The notes under the pieces are model-generated. The model saw nothing but the letters and a program-made list of their open reading frames with translations, had not been told where the DNA came from and searched no databases. From Bedellia somnulentella (Eukaryota > Arthropoda > Insecta > Lepidoptera > Bedelliidae), in assembly GCA_963576735.1 (NCBI GenBank), contig OY755170.1, positions 10,090,567 through 10,154,566 of the forward strand: a stretch of 64,000 bases of DNA, read 5' to 3'. Below, one piece after another: positions 1 through 17,462 of the stretch; the stretch's first letter is position 1; each line of letters begins with the position of its first letter. The position numbers and the translations under genes are program-made.

Positions 1-37
1 AATGCAAATGTTGAGAACGCCTAACTATCGCATAATA

Positions 38-480
38 GGCTATTTGACAATGCGAGAAATAAAGTGCCAATTGCTGTCATCAGTATAAATTAAGAGTTTA
101 GAAATGGTTATTTATTAACGTAAGTTGAAAATAATAATTGATTTCTTTAAAAATCCATAAATAAAAAAGCAAATTTTTAAACGTTTGTCACGTGACACAA
201 AACGTTCTTGAATGGTCGAGTTTATGATGACGTCACATGCCTGTAAAGAAACCTCGTGGCTCGTTTGTTGCCATAGACCAAATACAGGCAAGTGACGTCA
301 CTGACCCGTTTGCAGCGCCATATTGTCAAAATAGTGTTTTGACGCGCTATTTGAATATTCAATTTTAAATTTGATATTTTTCAGCAAATGTGCACCAGAT
401 TTAAAAAATATAACTATTACTGGGTTCCTTAAACTCTACTACATCATATAAAATGGACTTTAAAAACCTGTCAAATAGCC
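38..480. mobile_element. MITE-like element with GGCTATTTGACA inverted ends
   Basis: The 12-mer GGCTATTTGACA starts at 38 and its reverse complement TGTCAAATAGCC ends at 480, giving terminal inverted repeats around about 440 bp with no coding potential. The interior is AT-rich with two TGACGTCA-like stretches. I infer a non-autonomous DNA transposon; the superfamily is not determinable from the ends alone. Confidence 0.5.
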
Positions 481-482
481 CA

Positions 483-648
483 TTTGAATGTTTTTGTTCA
501 TGGAAACCTCATGTGCGGATTGTTACTCATAAATAAAGAATAAATAAAGGAAAGAAAAATTTCGACACAGGCGGGAATAAATCCCGTAATACCCGCGACC
601 GTGAGTAATAATCCGCACATTAGGTTTCCATGAACAAAAACATTTAAA
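483..648 (-). repeat. Foldback repeat containing SINE family E
   Basis: Arms of about 46 nt (483-529 and 601-648) are inverted copies of each other with only a few mismatches; both read GTTCATGGAAACCT in one orientation. The loop holds the family-E SINE body (AAAGGAAAGAAAAATTTCGACAC). A related single copy lies at 32408-32578. It may be a head-to-head SINE rearrangement. Confidence 0.55.
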
Positions 649-747
649 TTAGGTATAGTTAAATTAAATGCGTACCATTTACTACCGACTATTTTATTAT
701 GACAAGTTGAAATAAAGTTGCAATAATAAATTTAATGTTTTTTGACA

Positions 748-882
748 TGAATTCCTCATGTGGGTATTATTACTCATAAATAAAAGATGTTATTAAAGGA
801 AAGAAAAATTTCGACACTGGCGGGGTTCGAACCCCGCCAGTGTCGAAATTTTTCTTTCCTTTAATAACATCTTTTATTTATG
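748..882. repeat. SINE family E remnant folded into a perfect 108-bp palindrome
   Basis: From 775 to 828 the sequence follows the family-E SINE up to a tRNA-like B box, then 829-882 is its exact reverse complement, with no spacer. The centre is GGGGTTCGAACCCC, a B-box sequence that is itself a palindrome. Position 774 and 883 no longer pair. Seen directly in the sequence. Confidence 0.85.
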
Positions 883-2602
883 TGCAATAATAAATGTTTA
901 ATTTTGTTAAAAACCAATAATTAAGATAAATCAAACTTAGGGCAAGGCACATTTACAACAATCCTAGACCCGGAAATACTTCTTGTGATATACATATATT
1001 ACATACAATAAGTATTTAAAGTTGGATGTACTAAAATTTTATTAGGTGTTTTGTATATGCTTTTCAAGAAGGGCCTGAGGGGCCCTATTTAAGAGTATAC
1101 TTTTTTCTATCTCTATCGATCACAGGGTTCTATGGTCCTCTGTTAGTTCCCCTGAGCGCTCAGTAAGTAATAAAAAATATTTGTTTGTTTTTACAGGCAT
1201 TTAAATTTGGAGACGAATTTGGAAGCTTAAAGGTCAATAGAGGCTCACTCATACGCTTCGACTCCAATTGGAAAAGTCTAAATACACCTTTATACTTCGC
1301 CTGTTCATAAAATCAATAACCAAGAGAAAATGTTTAATGAAATCCACTTTCTATTGGTACTTGGAGTAACACCTTCTTATGAAAAAAATATGTGCCAAAA
1401 GGATACGGGACACCCCTAACTTTTCTTTTTTTATAATTAATATGCCAAAACAACGTTTGCCGGTTCAGCTAGTTTCAATATATGTTCTGAGGTATGAAAT
1501 AAATATTAATATAAATGATATTAATCTCAAACATTGCAGTGAACAAGATTATATATTATATATTATAGATTATATATACAATATTTTAAACAATATCATT
1601 AACAGTGTGATTTGTGAAAAGTGCTGAGTGAAATATAATGTAGTAAGTAATTTGAAAAGGATGTTAAAAGACTAAAATTTTGTGATTAAGGTGAAAGAAA
1701 TGTAGAGCCAATATGTTTGGTAATGCCATCAGAGGAAAACCAAGGAGTAGTAATTTAAATGTAATATAGCATAGGCTCAAAAAGACAGGCGTCAGAAGTT
1801 TTAAGAATGCATGTCATGGGCATGTCTGAAAATATTAAATGTATGTAAAAAAAACTCGATACATTTTTCAGGATCAGAAATTGTCTATACCAACAGGAAC
1901 CAATAGCTTGACTATAAAGTATTAATGTTAAAACAATAACAATATGTACGTAATCAAAAAAATGTAATCAACACGAACGTTAAAGACTGAAGCAATTACA
2001 ATTTAATTACAAATTTATAATAAACAAATAAGAACTTTACTTAACTATTGTGACATTAAAACCAGATATTAAATTGTCAATGAAATGTCAGTCTTAAATC
2101 CTTGTCCTAAGTAGCGCTACAAAGCATTCGCAACAAAAGTTTCTATATCCTAATAAACTGCTCGGTCTCAAGTCGTTATGCGCTTTGGCAAAACCTAATA
2201 AACGCACATTATTATTTATTTAAATTTTAATAACATTTTTATGGCTTTGCTGTGCAAACTCCATGTCTTCTGTTAAATTGGAAAATGCAACTTTATTGTA
2301 AGTGAATACAGTTGAAAGTATAGCAAACACAGAGTTTAAAACAAAACAACAGAATATACGTGGCAAAGTAAACTGTATTGCGATGGGTGAGGAGCTATAT
2401 TGTATTTTTAGTTGTTGACAATATATTATGGCCTACACCCCTCACAGTGGAGGCGTGGCCTTCCAAAGCTCAGTCGGTGCACGATCACGATCTTTCAGTA
2501 GAGAACCGACATTCGTTCGCAGCGAGTTACTCGAAATATTTAATTACAAACAATTTACGTGTTTATTGCTTATTAGTGCTGTGCTAATACCTCTGTTTGA
2601 AA
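883..2602. other. AT-rich upstream region of the eh1 gene
   Basis: No repeat family or coding region is recognised between 883 and about 2370. From about 2430 the base composition becomes less AT-rich up to the ATG at 2603; this part probably contains the promoter and 5' untranslated region of the downstream exon. TCAGT initiator-like pentamers occur at about 2470 and 2495, which is weak evidence. Confidence 0.3.
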
Positions 2603-2966
2603 ATGGAATCCGAAATAAGCAAGATCCAAACGAAAATTCCGCCGAAAAATTTCTCCATCGAATCAATTGTAGGTTTCAACGACCGCCACTCGCCGGAAAT
2701 CGATATCGAGAATAATGTATCGCAGGACTACTCGAGAAACGAGATTGGTGATGACAACGAGAAGCTGAAAGAGGCTAAGATGGGGTATTATTTTCCTCAG
2801 AACAGAATGAACAATTTCCCTTTCTTCACGTATGATAAGAGGGTGTTTGGGAACGAGTATCCGGGTGAACCAGGTCGGCAGAGTCACGATGATCATAAAC
2901 GGGGTTCGAGTCCCGGGAGTGTGCGAAGTGAAGCGGATAGCGATGGCGTAGACGACAGGCCTCATG
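2603..2966 (+). CDS. First coding exon of an eh1-motif transcription factor, possibly Emx/empty-spiracles-like
   Basis: An ATG at 2603 opens a 121-codon frame ending at a consensus donor (CATG then GTGAGT at 2967), leaving one base of the next codon. Residues 16-25 read KNFSIESIVG, a match to the engrailed-homology-1 motif (F-S-I-x-x-I), which in many homeodomain and some other factors recruits the Groucho co-repressor. The rest is hydrophilic and ends in a serine/aspartate-rich stretch, as is usual before a DNA-binding domain. FSIxSIVG is close to the form I associate with insect Emx-class proteins, but no homeodomain exon for this gene is seen in the window, so the family is a guess. An upstream TTG in the same frame is ignored in favour of the ATG. 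It lies 4.6 kb upstream of eve on the same strand. Confidence 0.6.
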
Positions 2967-4081
2967 GTGAGTACATTTATATTCTCTTGATTTCAACCCA
3001 TTTATATTGTCCTTTATTTCAGAGATTTTTCCAATAATTGTCCAGCAATTCAAAGTGATATTTTTCCTCTCAATGGGATGATACTTCCAGAGTATTGTAT
3101 CTGTTATACATACAATTTTACAATCCAGCAAAAAAGATGTGTGCATGTGGTATGACTCTTACTAAATGCAATTTTCTTTTACTGTTAATTTAAATTTGTG
3201 ATTTTCTTAAATCCCATACCGAATGTTGGATTTCAATTGCAAAATTGTGAACATGACATTGTTTAGGTTTCGACATATGTTTATATTGTAATAAAATATC
3301 TGTAAACATTTATATGTCAAAATTTTGACCCTGAGCTAAAAGCTTTTAAGTGTTATCAAACAAATACTACCACTTTCAAGCTAGATCCTAAATTTCGTAG
3401 AATACAAAATTAAAATAGACTCCAAGAGATTGTGTCGAAATTTGAGTTTTAAAATTATTATTGTAAACTAATATCTTAAATATTTTATTTGCCATCCTAT
3501 TACGACTCTTATTGTCACAATCCTAACGGTAAGAGTTGATTGCTATTTAGTAACTTTATTACCGGTACTTATTGCCGACGGACGGGCTAAATTAGAGGTG
3601 CAATAAAAACAACAAATAACTTTAAAATCTTCAAACTGCTTATACCATTGAATGTTTCTTGCGTTTAATTTAAATGACGAAAACGTAGATATTTTTTTCA
3701 AGCAATATTTAAAGGAGAAGCTTAACAACATTAACTTACCAGATCTAAAAGTTGAGGAGTCAACCTTAGTAAATCGTAACAAAGTATTCCGATGTGTATG
3801 TTTGTAAGATTATATGACACATTTTATCTTTCACAAGTGTGTGTTAGATAAAGAACTAAAAAACGTGGAAGGCTGAAGTCAGCAGAATAAAACGATTGTA
3901 GGAGATGTTAGTAAGTTAAAGAGATTTTAATGTAAGACAATATTAAATGTCATTATAATCAACTATGAGGATTTCATCTACAATTATGCGAAAATACTTA
4001 AGTGATGTCTGAAAAGTGTTCAGAATGAAAAAAGAGTATGAGTATTAGAAAGTTACTCATCACAGCCCAAATTAGTCTCCA

Positions 4082-4222
4082 CTGGGTGCTAAAACCTACC
4101 CTGAATAAGGGTGATTTGGCCATAGAAACTCACTATAACCTTAAAAGGGTTGGCAGACAAATGTCAAAAAGCGTGATAGTAAAAGGAACCGACGACGACT
4201 TAACATGCCTTGTGAAGCAGGG
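4082..4222 (-). repeat. Degraded SINE remnant, family D-like
   Basis: The stretch near 4190 (GAACCGACGACGACTTAACA) resembles the conserved GAACCGAAGACGGCTTAAC segment of the family-D copy at 36525-36722, followed in both by a similar GC-rich word. The rest is too diverged to align by eye. Confidence 0.3.
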
Positions 4223-5749
4223 AATTGTAAATATTGTCTAAGTTATTCAATGGGTACATCATTGCACTGCTGGACTAACATTTTAAATGAATTATTATTT
4301 TATAATTTTCAGTTAGGATCAATTATGATGGTGTCAGAAAACTCTATTGCTGTCAGTTTTCAAAAATAACTTAAATAGTTTCATTCTTTCGAAATAACTT
4401 TAGTTGAAGATTGATTTCATTTATAGTTTTTCGGTTTGAAATAAATGTATGCATTGTATAATTTGAATTTAAATATTATTTCTCGTACTGTAAGTATTTA
4501 TGAATTGCCTCCTTCAGAAGGCATCACTTACCAGAGCATTTAGGCATTCGACGTGTGTTTTCCGCCCGTAAAAATAATCGGATAAAAATAAAAGATTGTG
4601 AATTGTAGCTGACCAATACAGTAAATAAGAAGCACGGTTAAAAATATATCTTTTATAGTATCATAGCACTTTTTCAGGAGCCGTCGGAAAAATATTAATA
4701 TCTACGTAACTTGTCCAAATAAACGGTTAACATTTTTATAAAGTCGATGTTCGTGTTTTTTTAAATATATTAAATGACAACAATATCAATAATTTAGAAA
4801 GTGTTGACATTGATTTTCTTTAAAAATATCTTAGGAACATTCTGTTCCGCCGCCGCCACACCACATGTTAAACAAAATAGAAAACTATTCAACGATCATC
4901 AAATAATTGAATTTATAAAAGTAGATGTAAACATTTCTAAATAAACAATTATCTAGAACAAAAGGTACTGCACATAATGAATAAATTTTCAGCATCAATG
5001 CAAAACAAATTTATGTATTTTAAATTATACTTTTAATAAATCGCAGTTGCAGTTTTGACAAATTTTAACCAAACTGTTAGGGAATGAAATAAGAATAAGT
5101 CAAGTCTTATATTCAGTGCTAGCAATATTTTTTTATAATAAATTATCTAACTTTAAAATAAAGTAAATACTTAATGGCTTATTTAATTCTGAACTATTTG
5201 CGTTTCTATTCAATTGATTAAAAAATATGTTCTCTACAATATACTTGATGGGAAACTAACAGCTACGAATTCACCAAGCCCAATTGGTCTTAAAAGTTTA
5301 TTTATAATAAAAAAAACAGCTAGTGCGTTGATAGGCGATAATTTTACGTGATAATGTAATCACGATATATAATAAAAAATGCATACCTCGTAAATATTTT
5401 AGTAGGAATTACACGAATTTTCAATTATCTGTCAACAAAATGAACTACAAACAGAAACATAAATGAGTAAGTAATATAATAAGTAACCTCGATAAAAATA
5501 CAAATAGTGTTAATTTGCACCTGATCTCAAAAACACTATATGTTGTACCTTGAATAACGTTCAGTTAAATGGTCAATTTACGATACTTCTTTGGTGGTTC
5601 GTCTGCGTGTTGATATATTTATTATAGAGTGATATAAATCAGTCACCCTGCTATGTTTAATAGACATGTTTCTGTAAACAACCCAAATTTTGAAAAGGAA
5701 TTTTGACCATCTACGCTTAACGCTTTAATTTTGACAAATTATCGAACAA

Positions 5750-6085
5750 ACAGTAGCATTTCTATTTGCTTACATTTGCTACTGTCTCGGCCAAAAAAAG
5801 GGCACTTTTGTCACGCATTCGTAAAGCAGCGTGATATTTCTTGTCAAATTTACCGCCGCAAAAAGGTCTGGCCGAAAACCTATGCCGTAAACAAAGCTAC
5901 ACGTAGACAATACAGAGTGAGAAACAATATGCCTCTTTTCAAAATGTTAGCACACAGTTTGTTTTGTCTTTGCTCAATTATGGAGTGGCACATTGTTTGT
6001 GGCCACATTGTCAGCGAGTTGAACCAAAAATTTCTCTTTTATTGCCCCCGTTTCCTTAGAAAAGTACACCACGATTGGTTTACTA
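5750..6085. promoter_or_regulatory. Candidate cis-regulatory block upstream of eve
   Basis: A 335-bp block stands out from its AT-rich surroundings by lacking long A/T runs and known repeats. It contains GCCGTAAAC, CGCAAAAA and similar words that resemble binding sites of gap-type factors. An open frame of 119 codons crosses it on the + strand, but its composition (many C, H and W residues, no known domain) does not look like a protein. Location 1.5-1.8 kb upstream of eve makes an enhancer plausible. Inference only. Confidence 0.2.
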
Positions 6086-7382
6086 TTTAGCTGCGCTAAT
6101 AACTAACTGCTACCATATAATATTTCTAGTTGTTACCCGAACTTAATTATCGTGACATAGTTTGGTTTTTATACGAAATTCTTCAAACTTAATGAATTGT
6201 GTTTTTCGACAATTATTGGAGCTAATCATATAGGTATTTATTGTAGTTGATAAAAGAACTAGAAAAATCTCTACTCAACAAAATATTTTAGCTTACGGCC
6301 ATATACGTAAAGTTATGGTATTTTGAATTAATTAATGCCATTGAGTAACCCAAGACAAAAAAGTTAAAATACACCATACAGGATTTAATGTGTCCCATCT
6401 CTGCTCAAAATACAAGCGCACAATACGATTTTAAGTAGCAAGTAGCGAGTCGTGTTAGTAAATTCTCAGTGTTCATATCTAAGAGTTTGCTGCAAATGGC
6501 GTATTAATAACTAATACCGAAGTAATAACGGTTCATGATGTTCACTGCGCCGGCATATGTATCAAGAGATGAGATGCGGTACTAAAACTTAGGCTGAGGG
6601 TATACCAAGAGGACTCGCGTTGAAAAAATAACTATGAATTCGTGATACGATTTTTCTCAAGACATATAATAAAGTGTTGACCCAAGCTGGACAGTTATGA
6701 ATTGTAAAACAATCAAAGTTTAAATACATTAGAAGGACTTGACAAAAATATTGATGAATTTTAACATTAAAACTTAACAAAAACATTTATTATATTTTTT
6801 ATACCTAGTTGGCTTAATATAATATACAGTATGCTGCTCCAGTGCCAATATAAACTCAAATTATACCTAATAAGTATTCGATTCGGGTTTTAGGTATTTT
6901 AAACTACGGGCATTTATGCCAAGTTATGTTATTTTGAAATTAAACTAGTCATGTATTAACGTAAAGTATCCCAAAACAAAGTAAAAATAAATTCACGTTA
7001 CATACCATATAAACTAATTGATTATTGGTATTTTTTGGTAGAACACATTTGTATTCTTTTATTCATAGTTATTTATTGGTATAGCACTCTCTGGTAAGCA
7101 AACAGTGCCGTGTGATAAGTGTATAGGTGACCATAAATACTTGAAACTCAAATTGCTACAAAATTTACTAAACTGGTGTGGTGAGTATTGCTTGCGAAAT
7201 CGTAACATGCTAGCGATTGACTACAGTGCGATTTAATTTTAATGCTTCTGCGATCACCTTACAACATGTTTATCCCTTGGTTTTTTTCCTTATTGCATTT
7301 TATTTATAGCCCGTTAAGTGTACCACAGTCTTAGCTGTTTTCAGCGTAAACCGAGTGAAAGAGAAAACAAACATTATTAACG

Positions 7383-7589
7383 TAAGCCCCGCCTCTTGCA
7401 GTGGGGATCGCCGCAAAGCGCTGCCATTGGCTGGGAGCTTTATAGATTTTTACAACCAACGGAAAGTGGCGCGAACACAGCAGCTGATAATCTGACAGAC
7501 CTGACAGTTTACTTTTTCGTTTCTTGGCACAAGTAGCCAGTGTTATATTGGGTTCGGTTTTTGAAAAATAAACACAACTTGTATTTGAA
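7383..7589 (+). promoter_or_regulatory. eve: Probable eve core promoter and 5' UTR
   Basis: Directly upstream of the eve ATG there is a local rise in GC content with a CCCCGCC box near 7387, an inverted CCAAT (ATTGG) near 7426, and a TATA-like TATAGA at 7441, about 150 bp before the start codon. Transcription would then begin near 7470. The exact start site cannot be fixed from the sequence. Confidence 0.45.
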
Positions 7590-13403
<5,814 letters not shown>

Positions 13404-13753
13404 GCTAGTTAATTCTTATTGTTAGAAGTTAGGTAATTTATTGAACATTTGGTCTGTTTAGATTTAGAATTCTATTGTGATTTGATTTTAAATGTTTATT
13501 TACTTGATGGTATTGGACCAATTATTGCGCATTTTGTTGGCCCTCAGTTAGTTGACGGTTTCAAATTATGTGTAATACTCTACATTTGCTTTGTGTGATA
13601 TGTAATCATATAATAACTTCTGCAATCGTAATTCCGGTGGTAATCGTTACTTTGATCAATGATAACAGTATTAACAGTGTTTTAATCCATTCCATTAGTT
13701 TGTACAAATATGTGAATACTTATGTTATGTGTATAGGCATACTTTAAAATAAA
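13404..13753 (+). terminator. eve: eve 3' UTR with polyadenylation signal
   Basis: The first AATAAA after the stop codon is at 13748-13753. Later A/T-rich signals exist, so longer transcripts are possible. Confidence 0.5.
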
Positions 13754-15282
13754 TCTCAATCTGAATGCACGTTTGAATATATAATATTAAAGCAGTAAAA
13801 CAATGCGTTTTGCAAAGCTTCACAAACCTCACCATCTACACATGTACCACCATGGACAATCTAAGCATGGATTTATTAGAAAGTTTGCCTTGAAGGCTGT
13901 TTTTTTATAAAAATCGAAAATATTACCTTCATATATAAACAGTATCATTATAAATTATGTTTAACGTGGTTGAAGTAACTTCACGTCGCATAAATTATAT
14001 TACTAGTAAACGACTGGCTCGTTGAATCGCATATATATTTCCCATTTCTGTCTATGTATTTATCCGTAGAATGCAGTCATGAAACTTTTCTCTTATCTCT
14101 TGGACTCAACGTCCTTCTTAAAAATGTATTAAAAGAGATCAAATCATGTAATGTACTGAAACGATCTATTCAGACAGAATGGTGAGTTGAGAGTTAAAAC
14201 CAAAGTTATGTTAATGTATATAGGTATTATTAATATTTTATTAGTGCAATAGAGATTTAAATATTCTCAATTGATATTCATTATTATTTTGTATTGATAT
14301 TGATTACTTAAAAAAGAGGTTTTAAAATGTCGAGGAAGCTTTAATAAGCTTCTTGAATGTTTAAATATATCTTAATTTACATTTAATTTATCTTATGAGA
14401 TAGTCCCATAGCATATTTCACCATGGCACATTTTTTAGAATCTTGTAATTTATCTTGTATATTTGTTCCATGGCACTAGCCCGGTGGTAATATATTTTTG
14501 TGTATAATCTGTATACTTTTATATACTTATGTTAATACATGATTCAGTTTCGAAAACCTCTTTTTTAACATGTTATAGTTAAGTTTATAGGTGTTAATTA
14601 TGTATAATGAAGAAAATGTTATCAGCCATTCATTTCGAATGTGTATTAATTATAATTAGCAAACTAAATTGTACTGTAAAAAGTAATTTTAATTATAAAA
14701 GTTATTTATACATTTTTTGTGTTTTCTTGGCTATTACCTTATAAGCTTTTTGAGCATTCAAATAAGATGCAGATATAATATTAGAAGAAATTACTTATTT
14801 TTTTTTATTTCAGGGTACTCAATCAAGAGTTTAGTCACACATTTTGTGCATGTTGACACATTTTAGACTGCATGGCTTTTACTATGTGAGTAAATGTTAT
14901 AATGACTCCGGACTATCCTGGATGGATGGTATGTCTATAGTTAACCGTGGCCGGCCTAATAATAAATTGTAATTTCAATGCCATGAAACTTATTGGTGGG
15001 AATCCATGAGCTCTTTATTAATTGGTATCGAAAGAGATTGAGTCTTCAAAGGAGTTTTAAGCCTTGAAAAAAGATTGCACCTATCAAGTAAACTCCAGTC
15101 ATAAAATGAATGCGAGACTTGCATACGAGCTCATGTTTAATGTCATCACTTTAATATCTTCGCAAGTAAAGGCTCGTATTGTTGCTCAGAGAGCTCGCGT
15201 TTAGCAAGATAAGGATCCGATTGATCTCACAAATCTGACTGTTGCCCCAAAAAGATCTATATAATGTATTTATCTCTAAATG
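13754..15282. other. AT-rich 3' flank of eve
   Basis: No coding region or repeat family is recognised. In other insects the 3' flank of eve holds stripe and neuronal enhancers, so regulatory content is likely, but I see no diagnostic motif cluster. Confidence 0.3.
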
Positions 15283-15528
15283 TGTGTAGTGTCGGCTTAG
15301 AATATCACTACCCCGTTTCTACCGATGGGTGTACGTAAGAGGCGACTTACGGTATTGGTTTTAAGGGATTTTTGGGCGATGCGGTTGGAGACTCATCACC
15401 AACAACCTTTATTTTTACCATCTTTTCCCGACTCACATTTCCAAAAGTGGCTGAGGAATTTCTAATTCCTTAGCTCTGGCTACCCCTTCTAGGGATTTAT
15501 TTATTCTTCTAGTGAGTGTATGTGTATG
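15283..15528 (+). repeat. Retroposon family A, near full length
   Basis: Begins GTGTAGTGTCGGC and ends in a GTGTATG-type tail. The body contains GTACGTAAGAGGCGAC, GATGCGGTTGGAGA and CTCTGGCTACCCCTTCTAGGG, the landmarks used for all copies in this window. Confidence 0.85.
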
Positions 15529-15569
15529 TTATCTCTAAAAATACATACACAAAGGCAAAGGTCTTGTGC

Positions 15570-15717
15570 GATGCGGTTTGAGACCCATTACCAATGATAC
15601 TCGTACTTTATTTCTACCATCTTGTCCCCTATCAACTTCCGAATTCGGCTGTGTAGTTTCTAGCTCTAGAGCTCTGGCTATCCTTTTTTGGGATTATGGT
15701 CGTGAGCATGTGTGTGT
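15570..15717 (+). repeat. Family A, 5'-truncated diverged copy
   Basis: Starts at the GATGCGGTTTGAGACCCATT landmark and runs to GTCGTGAGCATGTGTGTG; about half the element is missing and the rest is diverged. Confidence 0.65.
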
Positions 15718-15758
15718 AATATATTTTAATTCATCAAATAAACAAAATTAGTAAGATA

Positions 15759-17025
15759 CCAGGCCACTCAGAAAGTATTGCGAAAAAAGGTTTTAATGTA
15801 TAAAACACTGGCCGGTTGTAATGTATACTGAAAATATGAGTCTTTATAAATGAAAAAAGGTACGTTCCAATTTTAAAATTTCCCTCTTTATTTTTAGAAA
15901 TGAATCTGAGCCGGCAACATTTTCGCGTTATGATTTTTTACGATTTCAAATGTCGCTTAAAACCAGACGAATCATACGATAGACTTCAAATGACGTTTAT
16001 GGATGAAAGGCCTTCCAAGGCAACCGTGTATCGTTGGTATAAAGAATTCAAGCGTGGTCGATTAACTTTGCGGGATGAAGAAAGAAGTGGTCGCCCTCTA
16101 ACGGCTGTTACGGATGAAAACGTGGTGGAAGTGAAAAATTTAATTCATGACAATAGGCGAATAACGTATCTAGAGATTCAACACATTATTCAGATTGGAT
16201 CGGGAAGTGTTCATGAGGTTTTACACGAACAGCTTCACGTGAGGAGGATAGTTTCACGCTGGGTGCCACACAGCCTCACCGAGGTACAGAAACAGGCCCG
16301 GGTGGAATGGTGTCGTGATATGATTAATAAATTTGATGCTGGCTCGTCTCGGCGTGTTTACGACATCGTTACAGGTGATAAGTCCTGGATTTATCAATAC
16401 GATCCAGAAACGAAGCGCCAGTCGACGGTTTGGGTATTTCAAAACGAAGCGACCCCTACCAAAGTGAAGAGATCTAGAAGCGGTGGGAAGATTTTGATCG
16501 CAAGTTTTTTTAATATGACTGGCTATTTGGTGTCAATTCCTTAACAAGATCAAAGAAGTATTAACGCAGACTGGTATACTACTAAATGCTTGCCAGTAGT
16601 TTTCTCATTTGTGAGCAACAATCGACCAAACACAGGGCTCCGCGGGCTACTGCTTCACCACGACAACGCGCCCGCTCACACCGCGCTCAAAACGACGGAC
16701 TTCCTGAACAGCACGCCGGCCAAACTCTTGGGTCACCCTCCTTACAGCCCTGACCTGGCACCGTGTGACTTCTTTTTATTCCCTAAAATAAAAAATCAAC
16801 TGAAAGGGATACAATTTTCATCGCCGGAAGATGAGCTGTCAGCGTTTCAGCGGGCTGTAAATGAGGTGTCTGCGGCGGACTGGAAAAAGTGTTTCAAAAA
16901 CTGGTTTAGACGTATGAAACTTTGTATAGATGCTGGTGGAGAGTACTTTGAAAAGATTTAATAAAAACATTTTTACCCATAGAACATTTTTTTTTATTTT
17001 CACAAAATTTTCTGAGTGTCCCACG
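15759..17025 (+). mobile_element. Mariner element 1 with both TIRs and TA duplication
   Basis: The 5' end reads CCAGGCCACTCAGAAAGTAT after TA (15757-15758); the 3' end is its imperfect inverted copy, TTTTCTGAGTGTCCCACG, ending at 17025 before TA (17026-17027). The length (about 1.27 kb) is typical of mariner. Confidence 0.9.
15900..16961 (+). pseudogene. Mariner transposase, one in-frame stop
   Basis: One reading frame of 353 sense and stop positions covers the whole transposase, but codon 215 (16542-16544) is TAA. Upstream lie the helix-turn-helix region, the WVPHSL motif (about residue 119 onward) and the first catalytic aspartate in TGDKSWIY (residue 160). Downstream are HHDNAPAHT (D255) and YSPDLAPCD (D290), with exactly 34 residues between them, the D34D signature of mariner. 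No other break is seen. The protein would cut and paste the element at TA sites; as it stands the copy cannot make a full transposase. Confidence 0.9.
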
Positions 17026-17216
17026 TATATCCAGACAATCCCATAATTAATATCGATTTACTTGTTCCTATTTTTCTAATAGAGAGTACGAATATTAAAT
17101 GATTGCGTTCCGCAAGTAGGTATTGGATTCAGTTCATCTCTACGGTTAAGAACTAAGTTCGTTCAATTCTTTTCTGTTTTTGTACAATATCTTTTAACGT
17201 AGTCTAGTTATTTAGT

Positions 17217-17462
17217 GCCGTGTAGTGCCGGCTTAGAATAACACTACCCATTACTTCCGGTACGTAAGAGGCGATTAACGGTATTGGGGTTTTCAAAGGA
17301 TTTTTGGGTGATACGGTTGGAGACCCATCACCAACGACCTTTATTTTTACAATTTTTTCCCCACTCACATTTCCAAAAGTGGCTGAGGAGTTTTTAATTC
17401 CTTAGCTCTGACTACCTCTTCTAGGGATCTATGTATAGCCATGAGTATATGTATGTATGTAG
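17217..17462 (+). repeat. Retroposon family A, near full length
   Basis: Head GTGTAGTGCCGGCTTAGAAT, middle ACGGTTGGAGACCCATCACC, tail ATGAGTATATGTATGTATG. It follows mariner element 1 by about 190 bp. Confidence 0.8.

Larger units (their letters stand above)
2967..7382. other. Intron of the eh1 gene and/or intergenic region upstream of eve
   Basis: A consensus splice donor opens this interval, but I find no convincing next exon before eve. It is AT-rich, with a degraded SINE-like patch at 4082-4222 and a GC-richer block at 5750-6085 listed separately. Regulatory elements of eve are expected here from what is known of eve in other insects; none can be proven by eye. Confidence 0.3.

Noticed and set aside
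5731..6090. 119-codon open frame on the + strand
   Set aside because: No recognisable domain, skewed composition and no splice or UTR context; treated as possible regulatory DNA.
15283..17462. Idea that the family A copies at 15283 and 17217 are long terminal repeats of one element around mariner
   Set aside because: They differ at many positions and mariner has its own ends and TA duplication; they are independent insertions of a common family.
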